Shown piece after piece: positions 20,401 to 31,400 of a stretch of DNA of 64,000 nucleotides; positions within the stretch are counted from its first letter, which is position 1; every line of letters begins with the position of its first letter. The DNA is from Hypericum androsaemum (lineage: Eukaryota > Streptophyta > Magnoliopsida > Malpighiales > Hypericaceae), in the NCBI GenBank assembly GCA_963995505.1, contig OZ023185.1:13713691-13777690 (forward strand), read 5' to 3'. The notes under the pieces are model-generated. The model was not told the origin of the DNA. It searched no databases and saw only the letters and a program-made list of their open reading frames with translations. The translations under genes were made by a program, and so were the position numbers.

Positions 20401-23378
20401 TAAAGGCATCAAGAGCTTCGTCTTTGTCCTTTAGGAGATATACGTAACAGTATCTCGTGCAATCATCGATAAACGTGATGAAGTATTTCTCCCCGCCTTT
20501 AGTTTGCACGTGTTTCATATCGCAAGTGTCTGTATGAATTAACTCTAAAGGCGTAGTACTTCTTTCCACCGAATGGAAAGGTGCTTTGGTCATTTTAGCC
20601 TCCACACATACTTCACATTTATCGGATGGGTTGAACTCTAGATTCAGTAATAAATTTAAACTTACTAACTTTCTTAGCGAGTTTAAATTTACGTGTCATA
20701 ATCTACCATGCCATAAATTAGAACACTCGGCCAAGTAAGAAGAAACGTTAACTTTATTTTCACCGTTAAAGGTGCGATGTACAGTTATTACATTCATCTT
20801 AAACAGCCCCTTTTCTAGATAACCCTTTCTTATGAATTGACCCGCTTTGGTTAGTACATCAGCCTCAAATACAAGCTTAAGACCGGCTTTGCTTAACACT
20901 AAGCCAAAAACTAAGTTCTTGCGGATGTCCGGGACATGCAGCACATCCTTGAGGGTCAGCTCCTTTCCTGAGGTCAGCTTCAGGACCACCTTACCCAGAC
21001 CGATGATCTTGGACGTTGCGGAGTTTTCCATGAACAGCTTTCGGCCGGTGATCGGGATATAGCTCGAGAACATCTCCTTGTCCGCATCAGGGACAAGTCT
21101 TCAGCCAGGTTAGCCTTTCCTTGGTCGTCTTTCTTCGGCTGGCGACAGTCCTTAGCCATTTGTCTGGGTTTGTCGCAGTTGTAGCAGTCGCCCTTGATCT
21201 TCTTTTTCTTCTTCGGCTCTTGCTTCTCCTGCTTATCCCCGGACTTCTTCCTCTTCTTGCTACCTTTTCCCTCGGCGAGGTGCATAGTGGTCTCAGGGTT
21301 GGCCTTGCCTTGCTTGACTTTGGACTTTCGGTTATCTTCCTCGATCCTAAGTCACACGATCAGGTCTTCTAGGCCCATGTCCTTCCTCTTGTGCTTGAGG
21401 TAGCTCTTGAAGTCCTTCCAGAGCGGGGGGAGCTTCTCGATCATCACAGCTACTTGGAAGGACTCGCTGAGTTGCATCCCTTCGGCTTGGATCGGATCAG
21501 CTGCAACTCCTGCACTTGGTCGATGACCTTCTTGGAGTCCACCATCTTGAAGTCGAGGAATCGTCTGACGATGAATTTCTTCGTCCTGGCATCCTCCGTT
21601 TTGTCCTTCTTCTCGAGTGAACTCCATAGCTCCTTAGCGGTCTTGGCTTCCGCGTAGACATTGTAGAGCGTGTCGTCTAATCCATTCAGGACGTAGTTCC
21701 GGCATAGGAAGTCGTTGTGACTCCACGCGTCGAGAGCGTTGATCTTCTGTTGATCCATCTCGTTTTCCGCTATCTTCGGTGCTTCCTCTTTCAGGAACCG
21801 AACTAGGTTGAGCGTGGTCAGATAGAACGTCATCTTCTGTTGCCACCTCTTGAACTCGGTACCGTTGAACTTGGCCGGCCTTTCGGCATGGACAGTTCCT
21901 GGGACCGCTGGCATTGGTACGGTGCTTGACGATGCCATCTTCAAGTACACGATCTCGTCTTACGATTGTTGTTTGTCGGAGGTGGTGTACTTGATTAGGA
22001 TCTACGGCAGTCGAGGCAAGTGTTGGACACTTTCTCCGTAAAACGAGATTGCCCCGTATATTTCAGTGCGGTACGGGCTTCGGCAATCGTCCCCAAGATA
22101 CAACGACTGTTTAGGGCGTTTCCAAGAACGTTGCACACGTATCTCAAAACTTTCGGGCGAACCCTTATATACCCAGAACTTTTGGACTCTTTGTAAGTGA
22201 AGAAGACAACAATGCTATGGAGAATGCAATTGCTGCTGGGATGAGAATAATGGCAAGGGGGCAGGCCTATTTATAGGCTGGAGGAGGCAGGGAGGCAGCC
22301 ACCCCGAAGGGACGCGTCCGCTCGGCCAGCAGGCTGCGCTCGTGGCCCTTCGGTGGGGTCTGGATCCTTCCAGGCGCGCCCAGGCTGTGCTGGCGCCCAT
22401 TCGCGATGGATCTCGCACCCCTGGTCATTCCTGCCCTTCGGTGGCCTTCCTGAAAGTGCCAAGTGCTCCACAAAGTGCCCATTGCGACCTGCGTCCAATG
22501 CGCCATGCGCACACGCGCGTGCTCGGACGGTGCGAATCGCACCGTCCTCGCAGCTAGCGGTGGGTCAACCTTTGGGTAGTCAATCAAGTTGAGAGGTAAG
22601 GAGAGGAATTTCTTATAAATAAGGAAATCCTCCTTGCTCTAATCAATGTGGTACACATTCCTTAACTTGACTTTGGGCCTTCCACTTGGGCCTTTCCAAT
22701 TTGGGTCAAATGCATTAAATATGCATTCAACCCAACAGCATTTTGGGCCTATTCTCTAGAATACTTGCATAATATTTGGAGTCGACAACTATCAGACTTT
22801 ATTTTAGAAGCAGCTCACTCAATGACGTGTCAGACCTTACTCGATAGAATCAAAGTACCTCACTTTGACCAACGTACTATTATTTCTAAGACATAAATGC
22901 ATATACCAACATATATAAATGCACTTGCATCTTCAAATTTTTTAAGAAGAATATCAGAAATTGACGAAGCTTGGCCCAAGAAAATGGATTCATTTACCTC
23001 GTTGAAGAGGTGGTGGAATCCGACAGCACATTGTAGAATACCATGGACCAGAGTTCTGGTGGGCTCTTCAGCTTTCATCCATATAGCTTCCAGGACGTCG
23101 TGGCATTTATAGAACTCTCTCGTGTTGAACATCACCACGGCTTCTTGGAAGCTAACGGTATCCCCACATTCATCGTCTCCGTCTTCTGCTTCGTCCTCCG
23201 GGGCCTGCCGTGACCGGTACCGTGCCCGAATCGAATCCCGGGAAGTACCTCCGGCAATGATCAGCTGCGAGGGGAACGATAAAGAGCTAGATACCTTGTT
23301 GTTCAAGGTATTCAAAGCGGGGAAACTTGCTGGTGTTGATGACAGATTTATGGAAGGGAGTTTCAGAGAAAATGCCAT
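16087..23378 (-). CDS. DUF309-domain protein, probably plastid-targeted
   Basis: Three exons on the minus strand: 22998-23378, 16458-16605 and 16087-16316. All have GT/AG borders and join in one frame of 252 codons. The first 45 or so residues are rich in Ser, Leu and Asn with few acidic residues, like a chloroplast transit peptide. An acidic linker follows. The DUF309 helix pair then covers about residues 75-175, with the conserved [12 protein letters not shown] segment and the [12 protein letters not shown] segment. The molecular function of DUF309 is not known. Intron 1 (16606-22997) is 6.4 kb because it holds a Ty1/copia element in the same orientation. The coding parts show no lesion, so the gene may still be expressed if the long intron is spliced. 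Confidence 0.88.
16694..17658 (-). repeat. 3' LTR of the copia element (965 bp)
   Basis: It pairs with 21967-22737 but is about 194 bp longer. The extra sequence lies around 17205-17340 and in the GTGCTC run at 17394-17448. Confidence 0.93.
17394..17448 (+). repeat. (GTGCTC)9 microsatellite
   Basis: Nine tandem 6-bp units lie within the 3' LTR. The 5' LTR has a single unit at the same place, so the run expanded after insertion or contracted in the other copy. Confidence 0.9.
17659..18456 (-). other. Copia 3' non-coding region
   Basis: Sequence between the RNase H end and the 3' LTR. It has no open frame of note apart from decayed codons, and the purine tract lies at its LTR border. Confidence 0.6.
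18457..21950 (-). pseudogene. Copia gag-pol polyprotein, broken
   Basis: Gag (21950 to about 21350) is frame-shifted near 21480. A CCHC finger ([14 protein letters not shown]) lies near 21140-21190. The stretch that should hold the protease Asp-Ser-Gly-Ala motif (about 21070-21110) goes straight from LAED to a later part, so the protease active site is deleted. The GAG-pre-integrase part lies at 20696-21073. Integrase (20605-19730) keeps [14 protein letters not shown] and the AERKN glutamate but has a TAA just after APYSP near 20252. RT and RNase H (19679-18457) keep [17 protein letters not shown] at 19138-19149 and SDANW, with a break near 19240-19420. Confidence 0.92.
21967..22737 (-). repeat. 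5' LTR of the copia element (771 bp)
   Basis: The minus-strand TATA box CTATAAATAGG lies at 22266-22276 inside a palindromic GGCCTATTTATAGGC. It pairs with 16694-17658. Confidence 0.93.
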
Positions 23379-23752
23379 TGTTCATTGGGAAGTACATGAT
23401 TTTATTGGCTGGAGACTTGGGAATGTATATGAATAATCTCTTTGAATTTGGAAGTTTGCTTTGTATGGTGGAGAACAGAGTGAAAAATGACGGTGGCAGA
23501 GATTTTTTGGAATCTAGAATTGCTTTTGTCGTTTTGAGAGATTATGACGGTAACCAAGAGAGTAACCCAGGAAGATTAAACCACCTAGTATCTGGATACC
23601 AACTAGGCTGACTAATTCAATAGAATCTTTGAATGATGACAAAACTTTCCCAACAAATATTTAACACTAATGTATTTCCAATTACTCGAACTCTATATTG
23701 GCTCTATTTCAATGCGAGTACTAAAAAATAATTCTAAGCACGGAACAGAACA
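23379..23752 (-). promoter_or_regulatory. Short intergenic promoter region of the DUF309 gene
   Basis: Only 374 bp separate the DUF309 start from the stop codon of the next minus-strand gene. The DUF309 promoter and the neighbour's 3' UTR must share it. I see no clear TATA box. Confidence 0.5.
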
Positions 23753-26352
23753 TCAGAAGAGACTATGGTTGAGGCTTCCACCAGTCAGCAAATTGAAGAA
23801 CGAGTCCTGCTCCCTAGCTTCCTTGGCGGTTTCTGTGAGCTGAAGATTGTCTGGCTTTGAAGGCGAGGTAGCTCGTCTTTTCACGGAGACAAAAGCAGGT
23901 CTTGATGGTCCAGGTCTTTTGGCAGAGACGACATCCAATTTAGTATCACGAGAAGATGGTATGGAGCTTGGAGAAGAACTCAAATTAGAAATCTGGTGAG
24001 CGGAGAGTGTTTGGTCAGCGGTTTCTTTGGGGACCGGACAATCTCCCTGTCCAACACCAACTTCAATCCCATCCACATGCTCAGTTTCTAAGGTAAGGCC
24101 ATTTGGCGAATTATCTTCGCCAATGATTCTGCCAGGGCACCCTGCTACACCAGTGCCATCTTCGCCAACCTCCTCGACCACAGCGGCATCATCTGTAATG
24201 GGAAATTTGAAGATTAAACGCTGACCGTGATTATTCAGGCAATCACCTAGTGGAACAGACAGCCAATTTGCACATAGGACGCCAGATATTGCCCAATCAG
24301 GCCACGGACACAACAGCACATAGACGCAGATAGATAGGGACCATAACCTTTAAAGGGAACAAACGAAGAAAAGGCAAAAAAGTCCTCTAAAAAAATGCAA
24401 AATAAGAGTTCTAGGCTAAAGTCTGTTAGAGTAAACATAAAAACATTGTATCCTGGGTAGATTGGTTGTACTTGGGCTTACCACCAAGAAAAGATTCAAT
24501 GCTTTTGTAACGAGGAGCAGAAATGTTAGAGGAAGCTCCCAGATGGTCATCTTCACCTTTTCCGGTTGTTTCGTGTTTCTGCTCAAATAATATGTACTTA
24601 TCTGTACTCCATGCACAGTCCAAAGTGATGAAGACTTTGCCAGAAGGATAGTACTCCCTAAAGATCTGCATAGGAGATAAGCGTAATGGAGAAAATCATG
24701 AAGCTGAAGGGCAACAACAAGAACCTCTTAAAAAGTTCATGCATGTAAAGAGGAGCTTGGACAACCTCAACCCCTTTCTCTGCTATCTTTATTGATTGTT
24801 TTTCTTGGGAGATAATAGACACCTTGTTGAACACCTTGACAACATCAAGCAATATCTGTGGAAAGAACAAGTTGATCAGTGGCAGGGGCAGAAAGATAAA
24901 AACATGCACCGCATCTCAGTGATACCTCCATGAATTGAGAACGCAACAATGCTATTAACTGCTCCCAAACTAAAACATCCCGGTGACACCTCAACACCAT
25001 TACGAAATTGTCGGATACCTATCTCTAACAAGAACTGGTTCCAATTTATAGAGATCAAGTCAAAGCAACTTGCCAAAGTATCGGGTAGCAGAGCACAGTC
25101 AGATATGAAATACTAGTTATTTCTCAGTGCTATGTTAAAGAGGACTCGGGAGCAGGGCACCGCTTACTTGCTGAACCAAAACTCGGATGCGGGAAAGCAA
25201 AGCCAAGACTGTCAAAGAGAATCCCATAAAGAAGGAGCGTGCAAGTAGAGTTGAAACCTCTCTTAAGAGCAGTTAAGGCATATATGATGTAAACAAAGGC
25301 AATAAAACAAAATACAAAAAAAAAATATGGCTGTTAGAAAGTGCATGGGTGTCATGGATGTTTTAAGAGAAAAGGAACCAAATGGGCAGCTCAATAGCCA
25401 CTAATGGAATTGAAAAACATGGTTTGAAAAAAAAAATTCAAGATCAGAAGGCAATGATCTAATTGTAAAAAACAACAAACGTCCCCAAATCTTAAATAAA
25501 GTGGCTGCTTACATCGTGTCACTAGCAAAGACGAGCAATTTTGTCCCAACCAAATCTCACACAAACAACTATTTAACAGAGCCAAGAACCACTTTTCAAT
25601 GGTTTTTCTAGATGCACTACCATTTCATCTACACGATCAAATCAATCAAGTGCCGCAAGTAGGAAAAACCAAACAAGAAATAAGCTCTCAGGAAAGAAAA
25701 AAAGGATACATTGCTGCCTTCACAATGGGTTCGACCATCTGCAACATAAGAATCAAATAAGGAATACTCGGGGAGCTAATCACCAACAAGGGATATTCCA
25801 TATAGGATTTCCCGCAACGAGAAAGAAAGCAGAACTCAATACCTGTGACAGCAACCGCGCTGCTCCAAGTAGCCGCTCCATGAAGTTAGGTGTTCCAGAG
25901 TCAGACATCTTCCACTTCAAGCTGCAAAATCAACAATACAAACCTCCTCACAATCGACCGCCCGGCCGCTCCCCGAAACAACGACAAGTAACATAACGGC
26001 AAACAGGTAGTACCATTCTAAAAGGTGCAGCTTGTGTCTGGGTTTCTTCCCAGAGACGACATGGAAGCAGGAATCCAATATCTGGTCCAACTTGGCCATC
26101 TCCAAAAGCCTCAAATCCCTCCTCACCTACGAAAGCCACCAACCCATCTCAAACAAACAGAAACCCAAAAAGGACACGTAAGCCCTAAATTGATGTGTTT
26201 AGTTTTACCTTGAGGAGGCACTGGAAATAAGAGCATCTTCGATGTTGGTTCTTGTTCTTGTAGATTAGCCTCTCCAGAACCCTAGACTCCCACCGGAGCT
26301 GCTCCTGAAACGACCTCAGCCTCTCCTCCGTGCCCTCCGTTTCGGCGTCCAT
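23753..26352 (-). CDS. NEPRO/RNase MRP protein 1-like nucleolar protein
   Basis: Eight exons on the minus strand: 26209-26352, 26014-26126, 25843-25921, 25710-25738, 25168-25261, 24766-24855, 24482-24665 and 23753-24246. All join in frame to 408 aa. The exon 6 end could be 3 nt further. Residues 1-185 are helical. They contain the RLIYKNKNQHRRCSYFQCLL and VRRDLRLLEM segments and the SFFMGFSLTVLALLSRIRVL segment typical of the NEPRO N-terminal (DUF4477)/Rmp1 family, whose members act with RNase MRP in pre-rRNA processing in the nucleolus. The C-terminal 200 residues are low-complexity, with a basic KRRATSPSKP patch. The frame is intact. The family name is from memory of motifs. Confidence 0.78.
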
Positions 26353-28351
26353 TCTTTCCCGGAGATAACTACTCTCTCGCTTGTTGCGGTGGTTCCAGCT
26401 CTTTTATTGGGAACCTTGCGGTTTGGGGATAAATTACACTTTAGTGCCTTGTACTTTATTAACTTTTCATTAAGACATTGTCGTTAAACATCTGTTGTTA
26501 TAGTAAAATCACTTTAAATTAATAATTGTCGTTTATTAATTAGTCGATAAATATTGATTTAAAGAGTACATGTTTTATCCGGTGAATATAAATTAATCAC
26601 ATACACATTCATTGTATTTATATCACAATTAATATAAAAATAAAATACATAATGCATACATATTAGAAAATAAGCACATTGATATTCACCTTTTTCAGTA
26701 AGTAAATAATATCCACGTCTATGAAAGATACTTTGAGTTGAATTTTTTAAAATTATATATTTATATTTTACTAAAATTTTCTAGTATTATATCCAACGAT
26801 ATGTAAATGACATTTTGTAAAGGACAAATTGTTTTGAGATCCTTATTAAGTGATAAGACTAAATTTTTAAAAGGTGAGATCAATTAGTTACTTGTGACAC
26901 AAATTTTCGCTTAAGTACTCTATGATATCACTTTTTCGGTTTTGATAATGGAGATTTCAAAATTTGACACTTACAAATTCCTAACCAGGATTAGTTTTGT
27001 CTTAATTAGCATTTCAATAGTTATCCACGTCAACATCATGTGATATTTCTCTATTTGAAGTGAAAAAGTTAAAAAAAAATTTACTTAAATTTCTAATCTC
27101 TGAGATACAACAAAACCCTTTAATTTTCCCAATCCAAAAAACACAGACCCCGACTCCCCTATTCCGACCCTGACTCCGACATCATGATCTCGGGCCCTCT
27201 CGATGACCCCGACTCCCCTAATGCATTATGATTTAAGTGGAGACTTTTTAACTTTTGCAGTGGCGCTACCGTGGATAATCGTGGATATGGGCGAGCAAAT
27301 AATTTGATATTTAATTTTTTTCGATTTCAAGATAATTTCGTAATTGAACTCAGATTTGGACAATCCAAATTTTTTATTTTAGATTCAGATTCAAATAGTA
27401 AATGTATTAGTCCAGGTCATCCGAAATATAATTACTTGGCCTTCTTTTGGGACTAGACCCATTGGATGCCTAAATTTCTTTCACAAATTTGCCTCGCGGT
27501 ATTTATTGTTTTTGCTTACCTCACCAGACCAGCCCAAACCTAAATTTTCAATTCTCTAAAACTCACCCCTCAGATCCTAACTACCTGATTCTGTGCCCCA
27601 AAGCTCCGCTACTCAATGATTACACGCCCCCAGAGTGAACATTTTCTGAAAAATAGGAGTTTGTCAAAAAAGTTGGACTCGTTTACTGAATTTTATTCCA
27701 AAGAGTCCTAATGCGATTTCGGCCACCTAGGCTCAGAATTTAGTCTGAGGCTTTAAGTGATTTTTTCCAAAAAATTTGGACTCGTTTGATGGTTTTTAAT
27801 TTTCGTAAAATCACATGGTAATAAAGTTGCGTTTCCTGAATAATAAGAGTTTGTAAAAAAATTGTCAAATTTGGAAATCTCCGAAGTGTCAAATTTGAAA
27901 ATACCCGTTATCAAAGTGAAAAAAATGAAACCACATAGTATTTAAGTAAAAATGTGTGAAACCACATAGTATTTAAGTAAAAATGTGTGAAATCACAAAG
28001 TTTTTATGTAAACTTATCCCTATTTTTAAACTATAAATGCCCTAAAAATTATGGACGTACGCCCTACAAACCCGAGAATAATTTTTTTTCATATTATCTA
28101 GTATCTAAATATCACTATTCTAAAAATTTTGGTTTGAAATGGTGGCAATATTCTCTTAATAAATACAAAATAATTCAAATTCGTGACTTTTTGATTGATT
28201 AAGTTATAATAATATTCTCGCTAATTAATCTAAGTATTTTTTCCGGATAAACCAAGAGTAACTTGCCCAATCAAGTTGATTTTTCCATTGAAAAAAACAC
28301 GCAACTGATTTGGTTTTTCCTCCTTTTGCAAGAGTAATATAACCCATTACA
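26353..28351. other. Intergenic region between divergent genes
   Basis: 2 kb of AT-rich DNA between the minus-strand gene ending at 26352 and the plus-strand kinesin. It must hold both promoters. I see no gene. A short repeat is listed separately at 27931. Confidence 0.55.
27931..27992 (+). repeat. 31-bp direct repeat, 2 copies
   Basis: Two identical units beginning CCACATAGTATTTAAGTAAA start at 27931 and 27962. A decayed third start follows. Confidence 0.85.
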
Positions 28352-28362
28352 TAGCCGTTGGC
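28352..28362 (-). promoter_or_regulatory. MSA-like G2/M element
   Basis: The minus strand reads GCCAACGGCTA, which is 10 of 11 matches to the mitosis-specific activator consensus YCYAACGGYYA bound by R1R2R3-Myb factors. It is 123 bp upstream of the kinesin start codon. Confidence 0.6.
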
Positions 28363-28484
28363 CTCAACGCGACCCAAATTCAAAATCACTCTCTCTCTCT
28401 CTCTCTCTAGCTCAAAACCAAAACCCCTCATTCCCCTTCTCCTTTCGATTTCCTTTACCCGGAACGAAACTCAAAAGCAAAGAG

Positions 28485-31400
28485 ATGATGAAGCGGACGG
28501 CACCCTACCAGTCGCCGTCCGGCAACTCGAAGCCCAAGCTCCCGCAGACCTCCCGCCGGAACACTCACAAATCCTCCTCCAAGGAGAACATCGCCCCGCC
28601 TCCCGACTACGTTCCGGCTCCTCCTTCTCCATCGGCGAAGGTCAAGTGCCCCTTCCCTCCTCGTCCTCCCTCCTCCAACCCGCTCAAGCGGAAGCTCGAA
28701 CCTGTCCCCGAGACGGCATCCTCCTCCGCCTCCTCTACGTCTCCCGAGTCCGGCGTCCAGGTCTCTCTACTGATTCTTTGAAAATTATTTGCCCTAGTTT
28801 TTTTTTTCCTCTTCTGAAATTAGGTGAAATTGGAAATTTTAGGTGATTGTGAGGATGCGGCCGTTGAACAAGGACGAGGAGGAAGGAGGGATGATCACTC
28901 AGAAGATCTCCGACGATTGTTTGTCGATTAGTGGGCACACGTTCACGTTTGATTCCATCTCCGACATCAATTCGACACAGGTACGCATTCTGTTTTAGCC
29001 CTAATCGTTTCTCTTCAGTTAATTTGTCGAAATCTGTTAATGTTGAGTGCTCTTTCAGCAAGACATTTTTGAGCTCGTGGGAGCTCCTCTAGTCGAAAAC
29101 TGTCTCGCCGGGTTCAACAGCTCCGTGTTCGCTTATGGACAGGTACCTTAAAATTGCTTTGCTTTGTAGTTTATATTTGATGGCCTGGTTTGCTTCCTAC
29201 TAACTACTGTTTGGTGTTGGAAATGGAATGTGCATTCTCAGACAGGGAGCGGGAAAACATACACTATGTGGGGCCCAGCCAATGCACTTTCAGAAAAGAA
29301 CATATGCAGCGACCAACAAGGTTTGACTCCAAGAGTCTTTCAGAGGCTCTTTGCTCGCATAAATGAGGTGGGATTGATTGATTCGTGCCTCTGAATGTTT
29401 GTCTCAATCTGCATCTGCTTGTATATGTCGCTGTAGTGCGAGGTGACCCGCAAATGTAACCGTCTTACTTGTGATTTGCAGGAGCAACGTAAGCACGCAG
29501 ACAGGCAACTCAATTACCAGTGTCGATGTTCTTTTCTGGAGGTTGGGGATGCACTTGCTTTTCCATTGGAGTTTTATATTTCCATAATCTGGCTTCTTCT
29601 GGAGTTTATTGAATATCTTTTTTTTTTTTGCAGATTTACAATGAACAGATAACAGATTTGCTGGATCCAAGCCAGAAAAATTTGCTGGTAGGTCATAGGC
29701 CGATATATTTCCATCTTTTATATTTTGGAGTAGATGGTGAGTTTTCTTAGTGCTGTTTCATTTTGCAGATAAGAGAAGACGTGAAATCAGGGGTCTATGT
29801 CCAAAATCTGAGGGAGGAGTATGTCTTTACGATGAAAGATGTCATGAAGCTCCTTGTCAAGGTTTTCTTTTCATTCCTTTTTGGCTGTGAAGTGAGTCTT
29901 TGAGGTTGAACACATGTTAGCCCATCAGAATTGATCATTAGGATCACAAGTTTGGCAATGTAATATGCTTAGATATTCTTTTGCGGATACTTTTGCTTAT
30001 CCTGAAGATTCTCATCAGAAGCCAAGGGTAGCCAAGGGTTTAGAATTTAATATGGAAGTTGAATATTGTGCTGCTGAGTTAACATAACTATATTGCTACC
30101 AAACATAAATCTGCTCGTCCTTTTTGCAATAAATTCCACTTTCTAATTGGATATTTTTGTCCAGAGGGCTTAATATAAAGATTTCATAACTACCTGTCAA
30201 TTGGACTAAAAATGTCAATAGAAATTACAAGAATTCAGCGACACTCATGGTAGTGAAGGGACTATCATCTGTGCAAGAACGTCCCTGTTTCTGAGAACTT
30301 TTAGAGGTCTAATTGGTAATTTCCTTTCACAGGACGACACTTCTGGTGTTCAATATCTATTATTCCTTGCAGACTGATTGTATTTCTATTTCACTTTTTA
30401 AGGCTTTCGTGGTCTTCAGCATTTATTGTTGCCTACAAATTGATTGAGTAGTTGTTATATTTTTAAGCATTTCATCTCTGCTTATGTCAAAATTCGAATC
30501 ATGCAGGGATTCTCGCATAGAAAGACAGGTGCAACAAGCATAAATGCAGAAAGTTCCCGCTCTCATTGTGTTTTTACATGTATCCTTGAATCTAGATGCA
30601 AGGTAATATATCCTGTATGATGTCTGTTCATTTTTACGCACAATTGGGACTTCTGCTAAAAAACTTTAAGGATGCTAGGCCACTCTTGTTAAGTAATCAC
30701 TTAGCACACTCTTTGGGATATGATTATTGGGAAGTAGAGCACACAGACACTGAAATTACTAAACATGTTATTGTTATAATGATGCTTTTACGGGGAAATA
30801 ATAAACTAAACCATCTGCTTACAGAGCAATGCAGATGGCATAAGTAGTTTGAAGACAAGCAGAATAAACCTTGTTGATCTAGCTGGCTCAGAGCGACAAA
30901 AATTGACTGGAGCAGTAGGAGACCGCTTGAAGGAAGCAGTGAATATCAACCGTTCCCTGTCACAGCTTGGGTATGACCTTCTTATTATGCGGATCAAAGC
31001 ATCCGAGTAGAGATTTTATTATCTAGCTCGTTGAATGTCGGTATATTACACCATTGCAACATCTACCTGAGATTCCAACAACAACTAAAAGACAACAAGC
31101 TGATTTTACCTTGGCTAACATATAAGTCAGTAAATTACATGACTGACATAGAAGCCAGTAAATTACACCGTTTCAATATCTACCGGAAACTCCAATAACA
31201 ACTCAAGACAACAAGCTGATTTTACCTTGGCCTTGTCTTTTTTCTTTGCGAGGAACTAACATGTGCTACTCAGTCCATTGACAAGCATATATAGTCCCAA
31301 GATGGACAGATAAATGTACGATTGCCCTGATTCCTCGTAATTCTGTATTGCAGGAACTTAATAAATGTACTTGCTGAAGTTTCCCAGACAGGAAAGCAAA

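Larger units (their letters stand above)
16694..22737 (-). mobile_element. Ty1/copia LTR retrotransposon in DUF309 intron 1
   Basis: The LTRs begin TGTTGTTTGTCGG and end CAACCCAACA (16694-17658 and 21967-22737). A perfect 5-bp duplication GCATT flanks them (16689-16693 and 22738-22742). Gag, CCHC finger, integrase, RT (YVDD) and RNase H lie in copia order on the minus strand, so the right LTR is the 5' one. The purine tract ATGTGGGGGAT (minus strand, 17659-17669) adjoins the 3' LTR. No recognisable tRNA-Met primer site follows the 5' LTR, and gag begins only about 30 nt after it. Several frame breaks make it non-autonomous. Confidence 0.95.

Noticed and set aside
31045..31231. Intron duplication as a transposon
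   Set aside because: I found no inverted ends or target duplication. It looks like a simple local duplication.
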